Positions 6,343 to 14,710 of a stretch of 64,000 nt of DNA are shown here, one piece after another. Within the stretch, counting starts at the first letter, position 1, and each line of letters begins with the position of its first letter. The notes under the pieces are model-generated. The model did no database searches, was not told the DNA's origin, and was given only the letters and a program-made list of their open reading frames with translations. The position numbers and the translations under genes are program-made. This stretch comes from Bacteroidota bacterium. Its GTDB lineage: Bacteria; Bacteroidota; Bacteroidia; Bacteroidales; Prolixibacteraceae. The stretch is from positions 1 to 64,000 of the forward strand of contig JAUYMU010000061.1 of NCBI GenBank assembly GCA_030698405.1, written 5' to 3'.

Positions 6343-7881
6343 CTATCCTCCCCAATTCTCCCGATCCAAACTCCTATATTGAATAGCTTCCGACAAATGG
6401 TGGCTTTCAACGCGTTCGCTATTTTCAAGGTCGGCAATGGTGCGCGAAACTTTTAGGATACGGTCGTAGGCACGGGCTGACAAGCCGAGTTTTTCCATGG
6501 CATTTTTCAGCAAACTGCTGCTGGCTTCATCCAGATCGACATGTTGGCGGATCATTTTCGACGACATTTGCGCATTGCAAAAAACGCCATCGCTTTTCGT
6601 AAACCGGTGCGATTGGATTTCGCGGGCTCGAATTACCCGCAGGCGAATGTCAATACTGGGTTCGGTAACCGAATTCTCCGACAGCTTTTTAAACGGAACC
6701 GGAACAACTTCAAGATGAATGTCGATACGGTCGAGCAAAGGGCCTGAAATTTTGTTCAGGTATTTGGTAACAATACCCGGACCGCAAACACATTCTTTGG
6801 TTGGATGGTTGTAATAGCCACACGGACAGGGATTCATGGAAGTGACCAACATAAACGAAGCAGGAAATTCGACCGAAAACTTGGCCCGCGAAATGGTAAT
6901 CGTCCGATCTTCCAAAGGTTGGCGCATCACTTCAAGCACTTGTCGCTTAAATTCCGGAAGTTCGTCCAGAAAAAGTACGCCGTTGTGCGCCAGGCTAATT
7001 TCCCCCGGTTGAGGAAACGCACCGCCGCCTACTAAAGCAACATCTGAAATTGTATGGTGCGGTGACCGAAAAGGCCGTTGGGTCATCAGCGAAGTGTTTC
7101 GGTCAATTTTGCCAACCACCGAATGTATCTTGGTAGTTTCCAATGCTTCGCGAAGGGAAAATGGTGGAAGTATTGTAGGTATTCGTTTGGCTAACATAGT
7201 TTTACCAGCTCCGGGGGGTCCGATCATAATTACATTGTGACCGCCAGCTGCAGCTATTTCGAGGGCGCGTTTCACGTTTTCCTGGCCTTTGACATCACTG
7301 AAATCGACATCACATTCGTTTACTTTTGTTAGAAATTCTTCCCTGGTATTTACAATGGTTTGTTCCAGTACTAATTCATCGTTAAAAAAGTCGATTACTT
7401 CGCGTAGGCTTTCCACTCCATACACTTTTAAAGTATCAACTACGGCTGCTTCGCGTGCATTTTCCTTCGGAAGGATAAACCCTTCAAAACCTTCCTGCCG
7501 CGCTTTGATGGCAATTGACAAAGCTCCTTTCACAGGTTGCAGGTTTCCGTCGAGCGACAATTCGCCAACCATCAGGAAACGGGAAACCTTGTCGGATTTT
7601 ATCTGCTCGTTTGCCGCCAGAATGCCAATGGCCAGTGGTAAATCGTAAGCAGAACCTTCTTTGCGTATATCAGCCGGCGCCATGTTGATAACCACCTTTT
7701 TGTGCGGCCACTTGAATTTATTGAGACGCATTGCTGACTCTATTCGTTGCTGACTTTCCTTTACCGCATTATCGGGTAAGCCAACCATATAAAATTTTAT
7801 CCCCTGAGAAATTTCTGTTTCGATGGTAATGGTTGTTGCGTCGATACCATGAACGGCACTGGCAAAGGTTTTTATCAGCAT
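6343..7881 (-). CDS. comM: YifB/ComM family Mg-chelatase-like AAA+ ATPase
   Basis: The 512-residue protein has the full ComM architecture: an N-terminal ChlI/Lon-protease-like domain (1-170), an AAA+ core with Walker A GPPGAGKTMLAK (about 221-232) and Walker B LFLDELPEF, and a C-terminal Mg_chelatase_C helical domain. ComM is a helicase that promotes branch migration during natural transformation in Gram-negatives. The length matches the family (about 505-515). The 3' end is duplicated at 4198-4242, and comM is a known integration target for resistance islands in Acinetobacter, which makes the neighbouring hipBA segment a plausible insertion. It is transcribed divergently from the GNAT gene. 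Confidence 0.93.
   Translation of the reverse strand: MLIKTFASAVHGIDATTITIETEISQGIKFYMVGLPDNAVKESQQRIESAMRLNKFKWPHKKVVINMAPADIRKEGSAYDLPLAIGILAANEQIKSDKVSRFLMVGELSLDGNLQPVKGALSIAIKARQEGFEGFILPKENAREAAVVDTLKVYGVESLREVIDFFNDELVLEQTIVNTREEFLTKVNECDVDFSDVKGQENVKRALEIAAAGGHNVIMIGPPGAGKTMLAKRIPTILPPFSLREALETTKIHSVVGKIDRNTSLMTQRPFRSPHHTISDVALVGGGAFPQPGEISLAHNGVLFLDELPEFKRQVLEVMRQPLEDRTITISRAKFSVEFPASFMLVTSMNPCPCGYYNHPTKECVCGPGIVTKYLNKISGPLLDRIDIHLEVVPVPFKKLSENSVTEPSIDIRLRVIRAREIQSHRFTKSDGVFCNAQMSSKMIRQHVDLDEASSSLLKNAMEKLGLSARAYDRILKVSRTIADLENSERVESHHLSEAIQYRSLDRENWGG
6346..6391 (-). repeat. comM 3' end copy of the flanking direct repeat
   Basis: These last coding bases of comM are repeated at 4198-4242 in direct orientation with one indel; see that entry. 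The pair delimits a 2.1-kb segment. Confidence 0.7.
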
Positions 7882-7994
7882 GTAATAGTTTTTTTGGATT
7901 TATTGTTAGCTAAATGTACGAAGACTGTATCATCTGCACAATAGCTGTTTCAATAAAAATTTGAATATCTTGCATACCGTTTAAAAGACTTTGT

Positions 7995-9299
7995 ATGCTA
8001 AGCAAATCAAGCCCGAAAGATCAGATTGAAAATGAGAACAAGATTTCAGAGTTGCCACCTGTGACTGTTCATGTATCCAAACCTGTGTCCAAATCACAGA
8101 TCACAATTCAGGAAGTAACCAATAAAAAACAACTGCACCAGTTTATTCATCTTCCGGCAGAAATTCATAAAGACCATTCGAACTGGGTTCCCCCGATTTA
8201 CATGGACGAACAGGAGTTTTTCAATCCGAAGAAAAACAAATCGTTTGAAGTGTGCGACACGATTCTGCTACTGGCATATAAAAAGGAAAAAGTTGTTGGC
8301 CGGATTATGGGAATCATTCATCGGAAATACAATGCCGACCACAACGAAAAACATGCGCGGTTCGCTTTTTTCGAAACATGGAATGACGCGGAAGTTGCTT
8401 CCGAACTGCTTCATTTCGTTGAAAACTGGGGCAGAGAAAAGGGAATGGAGAAGCTGATCGGTCCTCTCGCCTTTTCGGACAAAGATCCGCAAGGGTTTCT
8501 GATTGAAGGATTTGACGAACCTGTTGTGATTGCTTCCAACTGCAATTTCCCCTATCAGGTTGATTTACTGGAACAAAATAGCTATTCCAAAGAAATGGAC
8601 CTGGTGGTTTACCAGATAAAAATCCCCAATCCAATTCCTGAATTTTACCTGAAGATTCAGGAACGTGCCATTCGGATGAACAAAAACATGCGTTTATTGG
8701 AATTTACTTCCCGCCGAAAAGTCAAACCATACATTCATCCGGTACTCCATTTACTGAACCGGACTTTTACTGAAATCTTCGGATTTGTGCCTTTTACTGA
8801 AGCCGAGATGGACGATTTTGCCAACCGCTATCTTTTTCTGATCAATCCACGTTTTATAAAGATTGTGGTGAATCCGCAGAGCGAAGTGGTGGCTTTTGTA
8901 ATCGGCATGTCGCACATTGGCGATGGAATAAGGAAAGCGAAAGGATATTTGTTCCCTTTTGGCATTTTTCAAATTTTCCGGGCGGCCAGAAAGTCAAAAC
9001 AGCTGAACCTTTTGCTGGGCGGAATTGATCCTGAATACCGGGGAAAAGGATTGGATGCGATGATGGGCGTAAAGATGTTCGAATCGGCCATCGCGCTCGG
9101 AAAAACAAATATTGATTCGCACCTTGAACTGGAAACCAATGTAAAAGTGAGAGCTGAAATGGAACGGATGGGCGGCAAGGTTTACAAACGCTTTCGGATA
9201 TTTGGCAAAACCCTTACAGATCAGCGTTCAGATTCCTTAGTTTCAACGGCAACTTCGCAACCACCAGCCGGTAAGAATGGTCGATCAGTTCTAAAATAA
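7995..9299 (+). CDS. GNAT-fold N-acetyltransferase-like protein
   Basis: This 434-residue protein has a GNAT-like acetyl-CoA-binding signature near its C-terminus, GGIDPEYRGKGLDAMMG (about 338-354), and an N-terminal half with the VVGRIMGIIHRKYN strand pattern. Long two-domain members of this kind are widespread in Bacteroidota and their substrates are not known. The N-terminal ~40 residues are polar and probably flexible. The last ~28 codons run antisense into the MmcQ gene (9214-9567), so the C-terminal tail beyond FGKTL may be a read-through extension. Confidence 0.75.
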   Translation: MLSKSSPKDQIENENKISELPPVTVHVSKPVSKSQITIQEVTNKKQLHQFIHLPAEIHKDHSNWVPPIYMDEQEFFNPKKNKSFEVCDTILLLAYKKEKVVGRIMGIIHRKYNADHNEKHARFAFFETWNDAEVASELLHFVENWGREKGMEKLIGPLAFSDKDPQGFLIEGFDEPVVIASNCNFPYQVDLLEQNSYSKEMDLVVYQIKIPNPIPEFYLKIQERAIRMNKNMRLLEFTSRRKVKPYIHPVLHLLNRTFTEIFGFVPFTEAEMDDFANRYLFLINPRFIKIVVNPQSEVVAFVIGMSHIGDGIRKAKGYLFPFGIFQIFRAARKSKQLNLLLGGIDPEYRGKGLDAMMGVKMFESAIALGKTNIDSHLELETNVKVRAEMERMGGKVYKRFRIFGKTLTDQRSDSLVSTATSQPPAGKNGRSVLK

Positions 9300-9567
9300 G
9301 GTTTTGACTGAGTGATCCATCCATCATTACCGAGTTCCAATGGGCTTTGTGCATGTGGTAGCCGGGTTGAATGGCCGGGTACATTTCGCGAAGTTCGATG
9401 GCGCGTTGCGGGTCGCATTTCAGGTTCAGCGACCATTCGCCATCGAGATTGGTAAGTGCAAACATTTTGCCCATCACTTTAAATACCAGCGTCACCTCAT
9501 CGAACGGAAATTCTTCGGTTACGCCCGGTTTCGAAATACAATATTCCCTGACTTCTTCGATATTCAT
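9214..9567 (-). CDS. MmcQ/YjbR family protein
   Basis: The 117-residue product matches the MmcQ/YjbR (CyaY-like fold) family: it begins MNIEEVREYCISKPG, contains FPFDEVTLVFKVMGKMFALTN and ends with a HWNSV segment followed by an ILELIDHSYRLVVAKL helix. Such proteins are proposed to bind DNA, but their role is not settled. Length is typical (about 115-120). It overlaps the 3' end of the convergent GNAT gene by 86 bases and follows the SDR gene by 18 bases, so it may be the last gene of the leftward sugar cluster. Confidence 0.85.
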   Translation of the reverse strand: MNIEEVREYCISKPGVTEEFPFDEVTLVFKVMGKMFALTNLDGEWSLNLKCDPQRAIELREMYPAIQPGYHMHKAHWNSVMMDGSLSQNLILELIDHSYRLVVAKLPLKLRNLNADL

Positions 9568-9585
9568 GATATTTAGATTATGCTT

Positions 9586-10404
9586 CTATACTCCTGAATA
9601 GGCGCTAAAACCACCATCAACAGGAATGATTGCACCTGTAATAAAGCTCGCAGCATCGGAACAAAGGAATTGAACCAACCCGTTCAACTCGGTGATGTCT
9701 CCAAAACGACCCATCGGTGTTTTATCCATGATTTTTTTGCTTCGATCGGTATATGAACCATCAGGATTAATCAGCAAATCGCGGTTCTGATCGCCAATAA
9801 AAAATCCCGGTGCAATGGCATTTACCCTTAATCCTTCTCCGAATTTTTGTGCAAGCTCAGTTGCCAGCCATTGGGTGAAAATATTCATCCCGGTTTTGGC
9901 CACCGAATAACCCGGAACGCGGGTTATTGCAGAATAGGTTGCCATCGATGAAATGTTGATAATACTTCCTTTGCCACTTTTGGCCATCACTTCGCCAAAA
10001 ACCAAACATGGGTAAACCGTTCCGTTTTGGTTGAGATCCAGTACTTTTTCCCAGGCTTCAGTATTCATATCAAAAATAGTCTGGTCAGGACGGATATTGG
10101 CTCCTGCAATGTTTCCTCCGGCGCAATTTACCAGGATATCAATGGTTCCCCATTTTTCGACGATTAGAGCACAGGCTTTTTTGAGTTCGCCCATTTCTAC
10201 CACATTGCTAACCACAGCCATGGCCTCACCTCCCAAAAGGGCTATTTCTGCAGCTCTGGCTTCAATACTTTCAGGAGTGCGGCCAAGTACAACTACTTTT
10301 ACCCCTAACATGGCCAGACTTTTTGCAATACTTCCGCCCAAAACTCCACCACCACCGGTAACCACAGCGACTTTGCCAGTTAAATCACAATTTGAATTGC
10401 TCAT
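9586..10404 (-). CDS. SDR oxidoreductase, D-mannonate oxidoreductase type
   Basis: This 272-residue short-chain dehydrogenase has the cofactor motif TGGGGVLGGSIAKSL (about 16-30), NCAGGNIAG, the catalytic Ser of NISSMATYS and the YSVAK Tyr/Lys pair. Its features GGNIAGANIRPDQTIFD, NAIAPGFFIGDQNR and the C-terminal PVDGGFSAYSGV are those of the SDR group annotated as D-mannonate oxidoreductase (fructuronate reductase) in Bacteroidota and Firmicutes, which interconverts D-fructuronate and D-mannonate. The assignment within SDR is from memory of the family. It sits in a leftward cluster with a Gfo/Idh/MocA enzyme and two DUF6807 proteins, consistent with uronate or related sugar metabolism. Confidence 0.82.
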   Translation of the reverse strand: MSNSNCDLTGKVAVVTGGGGVLGGSIAKSLAMLGVKVVVLGRTPESIEARAAEIALLGGEAMAVVSNVVEMGELKKACALIVEKWGTIDILVNCAGGNIAGANIRPDQTIFDMNTEAWEKVLDLNQNGTVYPCLVFGEVMAKSGKGSIINISSMATYSAITRVPGYSVAKTGMNIFTQWLATELAQKFGEGLRVNAIAPGFFIGDQNRDLLINPDGSYTDRSKKIMDKTPMGRFGDITELNGLVQFLCSDAASFITGAIIPVDGGFSAYSGV

Positions 10405-10520
10405 TCACGTTTATAATTTTCTTAAACATTTGCATTTTTCAACGCAATAAATATCAGCGCATATAGCAGCTTTACTTTTATAACAATTTCGGATGCGCCT
10501 TGTTTTTGGAATTCTCTTTT

Positions 10521-10577
10521 ACCCCGGGTTCCATTTCATTTCACCCGGGGTTATTCATATTTGACTCCTTCGGAGTC
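10521..10577. repeat. Double hairpin repeat, copy 1 (after Gfo/Idh gene)
   Basis: ACCCCGGGT (10521-10529) pairs with ACCCGGGGT (10543-10551), and GACTCC/GGAGTC pair around TTC at 10563-10577. The linker TTATTCATATTTGA resembles that of a second copy at 12050-12096, where stem bases differ but still pair. It adjoins the stop of the Gfo/Idh gene and may act as a terminator or RNA-stability element. Confidence 0.65.
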
Positions 10578-11957
10578 TTATTTTCTTTTAATATTTCCAA
10601 CTCCATATGGGAATCGTTCCGGACGGCTAAGCATTGAATTTGCTTCGTCATCATTTTCGAAACGTTCAGTGCCCGGATTCCAGCGCAACTTACGGTTCAG
10701 TTTCATTGCAATGTGCGTAATCAGGCAAATGGAGCAGGCGCGGTGGCCAATTTCGGCAGGAGAAATAGGCTCCTTTTTAGTCTGAATACATTCCAGCCAG
10801 TTGCCATGTTGCTCGTCGCTCTTGTACAAATGAATCTCATTTTCGCCAATTACTGAAGTTAAAATCTTCGGATCGCTGGCATCCAGTGCTTTGCTGCTTT
10901 TAGCTTTCGAAACCGGGTCGCTGGCCGAAGCCGTATAATCGCCACGTGAAACAAAAATCCAGCCTTCGGTTCCCTCATAACGAATGCCGTTAGGATAACC
11001 ACCGCTTGTGTACATTGTTATTCCGTTTGCATATTCGGCTTTGGCCATAAAATCGCCGTGAACATCCCACAAACCTGCTTTTGGAAATTCAGCAACTGAC
11101 TGAATAGAAATTGGCCCGGTCAATTCTGTGTCCATTCCCCAGGCCGCTGAATCGTAATGATGCTGCCCCCAACCGGTAATCATTCCGGCGCCAAATTGTT
11201 CGCGACGCAACCATCCCGGACGGTCGTAGCCTTTTTGCGGATGAACACCAATTTCGGTATAGGGAACGAATGGCGTTTCTCCCAGCCATGCGTCGTAATT
11301 GAATCCTTTTGGAACAGGCATTTCAGCGGCTTCAGGACCGGCAGGATCGCCCGGCAAACCGACTTTTACCGTATGCAAACGGCCAATCCTTCCGTTGCGA
11401 ACCAGCTCGGCAGCCACGCGGAATTGCGGCGATGAACGTTGTTGCGTTCCAACCTGAAGTATGATGCCTTTTTCCTTTACAATGTCGGCCATGATACGGC
11501 CTTCAGCAACTGTTAGAGAAGTTGGTTTTTGTACATAAACATGCTTTCCGGCAAGTGCAGCTTCTATAACAGGCTGTGCGTGCCAGTGGTCGGGAGTACT
11601 GATAACAACGGCATCAATGTCTTTATTCAGGAGCATTTCTTTGTAATCGTCGTACATCTTGGCATTGACATAATTATCCTGACCAGTTTTCTTTTTGTAG
11701 AAATCATCCACTAATTTCTTTCCATCAAGCAAACGGTTTTTATCCAGATCGCACACTGCCATCATTCGGGCTACTTCGTGCCGCATGGTTCCGGGCATAT
11801 CGTGATCACGGGCAATACGTCCGCAACCAATTTGTCCGATGTTGATTTTATTGCTTGGAGCATTCTTTCCCATCACGCTCGATGGAATAATGGTTGGCAA
11901 TATGATAGCGCCGGCAGTTCCGGCACTCACTCTTTTCAAAAAATTACGTCTTTCCAT
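10578..11957 (-). CDS. Gfo/Idh/MocA family oxidoreductase, Tat signal
   Basis: The 459-residue protein starts with a Tat signal (RRNFLKRVSAGTAGAIILP) and continues with the Rossmann motif IGQIGCGRIARDHD and the conserved EKP-type segment here written VQKPTSLTVAEG (Lys-Pro), both features of Gfo/Idh/MocA NAD(P)-dependent sugar dehydrogenases. Exported members are frequent in Bacteroidota polysaccharide-degradation loci. It follows two DUF6807 genes and precedes the SDR gene on the same strand, separated by hairpin repeats. Substrate unknown. Confidence 0.9.
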   Translation of the reverse strand: MERRNFLKRVSAGTAGAIILPTIIPSSVMGKNAPSNKINIGQIGCGRIARDHDMPGTMRHEVARMMAVCDLDKNRLLDGKKLVDDFYKKKTGQDNYVNAKMYDDYKEMLLNKDIDAVVISTPDHWHAQPVIEAALAGKHVYVQKPTSLTVAEGRIMADIVKEKGIILQVGTQQRSSPQFRVAAELVRNGRIGRLHTVKVGLPGDPAGPEAAEMPVPKGFNYDAWLGETPFVPYTEIGVHPQKGYDRPGWLRREQFGAGMITGWGQHHYDSAAWGMDTELTGPISIQSVAEFPKAGLWDVHGDFMAKAEYANGITMYTSGGYPNGIRYEGTEGWIFVSRGDYTASASDPVSKAKSSKALDASDPKILTSVIGENEIHLYKSDEQHGNWLECIQTKKEPISPAEIGHRACSICLITHIAMKLNRKLRWNPGTERFENDDEANSMLSRPERFPYGVGNIKRK

Positions 11958-12011
11958 TGGTTTGATATTTATGATTTAGTTTGATAGTACATCTCCTTAT
12001 TTTAATGATAT

Positions 12012-12096
12012 TGAACCCTTTCAGGGTTCAGCGTCCAACTGCATTTTGCACCACCGGTTTCACCGGCGGTTATTCAAATTTAAGTCCTTCGGACTT
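12012..12096. repeat. Triple hairpin repeat, copy 2
   Basis: Three small stems follow each other: TGAACCCT/AGGGTTCA around TTC (12012-12030), ACCACCGGT/ACCGGCGGT (12050-12070) and AAGTCC/GGACTT around TTC (12082-12096). The last two and the linker TTATTCAAATTTA match the element at 10521-10577. It lies between the DUF6807 and Gfo/Idh genes. Confidence 0.65.
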
Positions 12097-12170
12097 TCAA
12101 CTCAATGTCAAGAGAAGATGAATGCATTGTTCAAAGTGCCAATTTGGAATTTGAAACCTGGAACTTGGAA

Positions 12171-13064
12171 CTATTCCGCGGCATACTTCTTAAATTCCGC
12201 GCCAATCTTCGCTGTTTCGTTTGTTCCGGCATGAACCAAAACACGGTATTTAAGTTTGATGGTTTCGCCTTTTTTCATCACGGTCGCTTTGTCGTCGGCT
12301 GGCCAGTACATGGGTGTTGGCGAGAAAAATCCGTAGTCGCGGGTAAACCAGGGCGACGGATACCATTCGTTTGACGGATGTTGCATAATTGCCATTCCTT
12401 CTGTTTTATCACCTCTTGTTCCGTAACAGTCGATCCAAGGCGAAGGTTTCCCAAATGTTCCTTTTTCGCCTTTTTCACCTTCCGCATTGATCATCGTTCC
12501 ACCATTTGTTACAGCCAGCGCGGGATCCATCCTTCCGGAGAAAAGTGAATGATTTGTTTTTTCAATGATCACGTCCATCAGCATTTCCATCTGCGCCTCA
12601 AAATCGATCTGGTAAATTTCAGGAGAAGGAGCCGAAATGGTAATTTTCCTGAAATCCTTGACCGGAGCATTCGCACCGGGACGCCTCCAGATACATTCAT
12701 TCTCAATCACAACACGAGGTCCGTCATTTTCGATGATATCCTCACGAAGCGAGATGATTTGCCCGCGTTCCAGGCCTTCCTGCCAGTAATTTCCACCATT
12801 TACCCGATCGCATCCAAAGAACAGTGAACTGTGGTGAGGATACGTTCCGTTTCGCATCGAAGTTACCCCAGCTCCGGATGGCCCGTTGACAGGATAGAAA
12901 AACGGATATTTTTCATCGTTAGAGAAAATATAACTGGTAAAGAAAATATCGCCAATGCTTACATCGATTTTCGAACCTTTTTTGACAGCCGAAATTTTGG
13001 TTTGTGCCTGAATTGATCCTGCAAGAAAAATCAGGATCAGGATGTTGATTAGTTTGAGTTTCAT
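12171..13064 (-). CDS. DUF6807 (PmoA-like) secreted protein, short form
   Basis: From the ATG at 13064 the product has 297 residues and a clear Sec signal (MKLKLINILILIFLAGSIQAQ); an upstream in-frame start at 13097 would only add a non-signal leader. The body has DUF6807 features: FFYPVNGPSGAGVTS, a YPHHSSLFFGCDRVNGGNYW segment with paired histidines, and DYGFFSPTPMYW near the end. The family has a galactose-mutarotase-like beta-sandwich, and its biochemical role is not established. It is the second of two DUF6807 genes in the cluster and lies 50 bases downstream of the longer one. Confidence 0.82.
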   Translation of the reverse strand: MKLKLINILILIFLAGSIQAQTKISAVKKGSKIDVSIGDIFFTSYIFSNDEKYPFFYPVNGPSGAGVTSMRNGTYPHHSSLFFGCDRVNGGNYWQEGLERGQIISLREDIIENDGPRVVIENECIWRRPGANAPVKDFRKITISAPSPEIYQIDFEAQMEMLMDVIIEKTNHSLFSGRMDPALAVTNGGTMINAEGEKGEKGTFGKPSPWIDCYGTRGDKTEGMAIMQHPSNEWYPSPWFTRDYGFFSPTPMYWPADDKATVMKKGETIKLKYRVLVHAGTNETAKIGAEFKKYAAE

Positions 13065-13082
13065 TGCGTTTAGATATTTTTC

Positions 13083-13110
13083 GCCAGCGGCTAGCAACTA
13101 GTTACTGGCA
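13083..13110. repeat. Small nested palindrome between DUF6807 genes
   Basis: GCCAG...CTAG...CTAG...CTGGC form a nested dyad. A related hairpin lies at 15797-15838 before the AraC gene. Confidence 0.5.
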
Positions 13111-13114
13111 AGGG

Positions 13115-14365
13115 TTAATATTTCAAAATCGTTATTGCTGGCGGATTTGCGAATGCCTGCCAGTAATTTTCTGCTTCTTCTGCAGTCATTTTTCCGTCGA
13201 AAATAATCAATCTGTATTTTAAAGTATAGTCGTTGCCCTTTTCGATCATCCAGTCTTTGTGGCGAATCGGACAGAACTCAAAAAACATGTCGCCGCGACC
13301 ACCGTTGGCATCCATTGGCCAAACACGCATTGGTTCGGGGTGCATACGATTGGCAGGAAAACTCAGAAACAATATTCCGGAGCTACCTTCTTTGGTGCCT
13401 GATTCTCCGTCCACAATACACCAGCGGGCATTGCTGCCATCGGCATCCTTGCGGGTTTTTCCTTCCGAAGTTAACACGGAACTGTTGTCTTTGGTCCATT
13501 TTTCGGTAGCCCGCCAGCCAATTCCACCTCCGTAACGATAGGCTGCCAGCAAAATTCCCGAATCGAGCGGTGTATTGAGCGTGCTCGCATAATCGAACAT
13601 GTACCGCTGATTATTGATGTTCCAGACACGCACATCAAAAAGCTCGTTCATCGCAACGGCATCTGCTCCAACGGCTCCAAAATCAATGTGTTCCTGAAGT
13701 GATTTAAAGCCGGTGTAAACGGGGCCCTCCACCTGAGAAATGAGTCCGGCAAAACGAACAGTTCCCTGACCTTTCATCAAATTCCAGAAATCAACTTCGC
13801 GCTTGCCAATAAAAGTAAGTGTCCATGGATTCCAAATTCCGTAGTGATGGTAATGGTCGGGCGCCTGAATGCGGGTCAGCATTTCGCCTCCGGGAGAATA
13901 TACAGGATGAAGGAAAGCCGACCTTTTGAAAAGCGGACTAACTCCTTTTGGCGGGTTCACCGTTTCGATCTGGTAACTCAGGATTGGTTTTTCTCCGGAA
14001 AACAAATTCAGGGCGTCGTTATTTTGCACTGCACTTATTCCTGATTTAAACATTTGGGGCGACAACATTTTCCGAAGTATAAAAGTGCGTTTGGTATTTT
14101 TGAGCGTTTGTCCGTTTAAAATAAACCAGAGTTTGGCTCCTGAAGCGGTTTCCAACTGAAATGGGACAGCAGTTTCCGTTTTCCCTTTGACTTCAAAAAG
14201 CGCAAGTTTCAGAGAATCGGTGTTGTAATTAAACTGATCGATGGATAAACTTACAGGGCAATCAATTCGGTCAGTGTTTCCGGCGGAAACCTCAAATTTC
14301 AGAAGATCCTGAGCCGAAACCCCAACGGCCAGTAAAACGGCAATAAATATGGATATGATTTTCAT
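13115..14365 (-). CDS. DUF6807 (PmoA-like) secreted protein, long form
   Basis: The 416-residue product has a signal peptide (MKIISIFIAVLLAVGVSAQ), an N-terminal beta domain (about 20-130) and a C-terminal DUF6807 region with HPVYSPGGEMLTRIQ, DHYHHYGIWNPWT (about 170-182) and MRVWPMDANGGRGD. The His-His pair and HYHHYG motif match the shorter paralogue's PHHSS region in position. The two probably act on the same or successive substrates outside the cytoplasm. The gene lies downstream of the URO-D-like gene, with a 345-base gap carrying a strong hairpin. Confidence 0.82.
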   Translation of the reverse strand: MKIISIFIAVLLAVGVSAQDLLKFEVSAGNTDRIDCPVSLSIDQFNYNTDSLKLALFEVKGKTETAVPFQLETASGAKLWFILNGQTLKNTKRTFILRKMLSPQMFKSGISAVQNNDALNLFSGEKPILSYQIETVNPPKGVSPLFKRSAFLHPVYSPGGEMLTRIQAPDHYHHYGIWNPWTLTFIGKREVDFWNLMKGQGTVRFAGLISQVEGPVYTGFKSLQEHIDFGAVGADAVAMNELFDVRVWNINNQRYMFDYASTLNTPLDSGILLAAYRYGGGIGWRATEKWTKDNSSVLTSEGKTRKDADGSNARWCIVDGESGTKEGSSGILFLSFPANRMHPEPMRVWPMDANGGRGDMFFEFCPIRHKDWMIEKGNDYTLKYRLIIFDGKMTAEEAENYWQAFANPPAITILKY

Positions 14366-14710
14366 TCGAAAATATCGTTATTAGTTAATTGATTATTAAG
14401 CGTTCTCATGGAACTCACACACCAGAAAGCATCCACATGGAACATTTATTTTCATTCTCTTTTTGCGCCGCCACCTTTAAAATTTATTCAACGGCATGTT
14501 CGTTTCATGATATTATTTTTAAACCACATAGGCACATAGAAAACATAGTTACTATTTTTCTATGTGAACTATGTGTCTATGTGGTTATTTTTCATCGACT
14601 TTTTTACTATTTAAATGTAATGCAACGAGCTTCATAAGTCCGGTTTTTTGGATTTCAAATGGTCAATGGTCAATCGTCCAATAGTAAATTTCTGCCCCTT
14701 GCTCCATGCA
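14366..14710. other. Gap between URO-D-like and DUF6807 genes
   Basis: No coding frame with support is seen. The gap holds one strong inverted repeat (14521-14586) and low-complexity intergenic sequence; the DUF6807 promoter must lie here if the gene is not part of the upstream transcript. Confidence 0.5.
14521..14586. repeat. Long hairpin of CACATAG/CTATGTG units
   Basis: The left arm (14521-14548) contains CCACATAG, CACATAG and ACATAG units that pair with CTATGTG, CTATGTG and CTATGTGG of the right arm (14560-14586) around an 11-base T-rich loop. It could stop or stabilise the transcript between the URO-D-like and DUF6807 genes. Confidence 0.7.
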
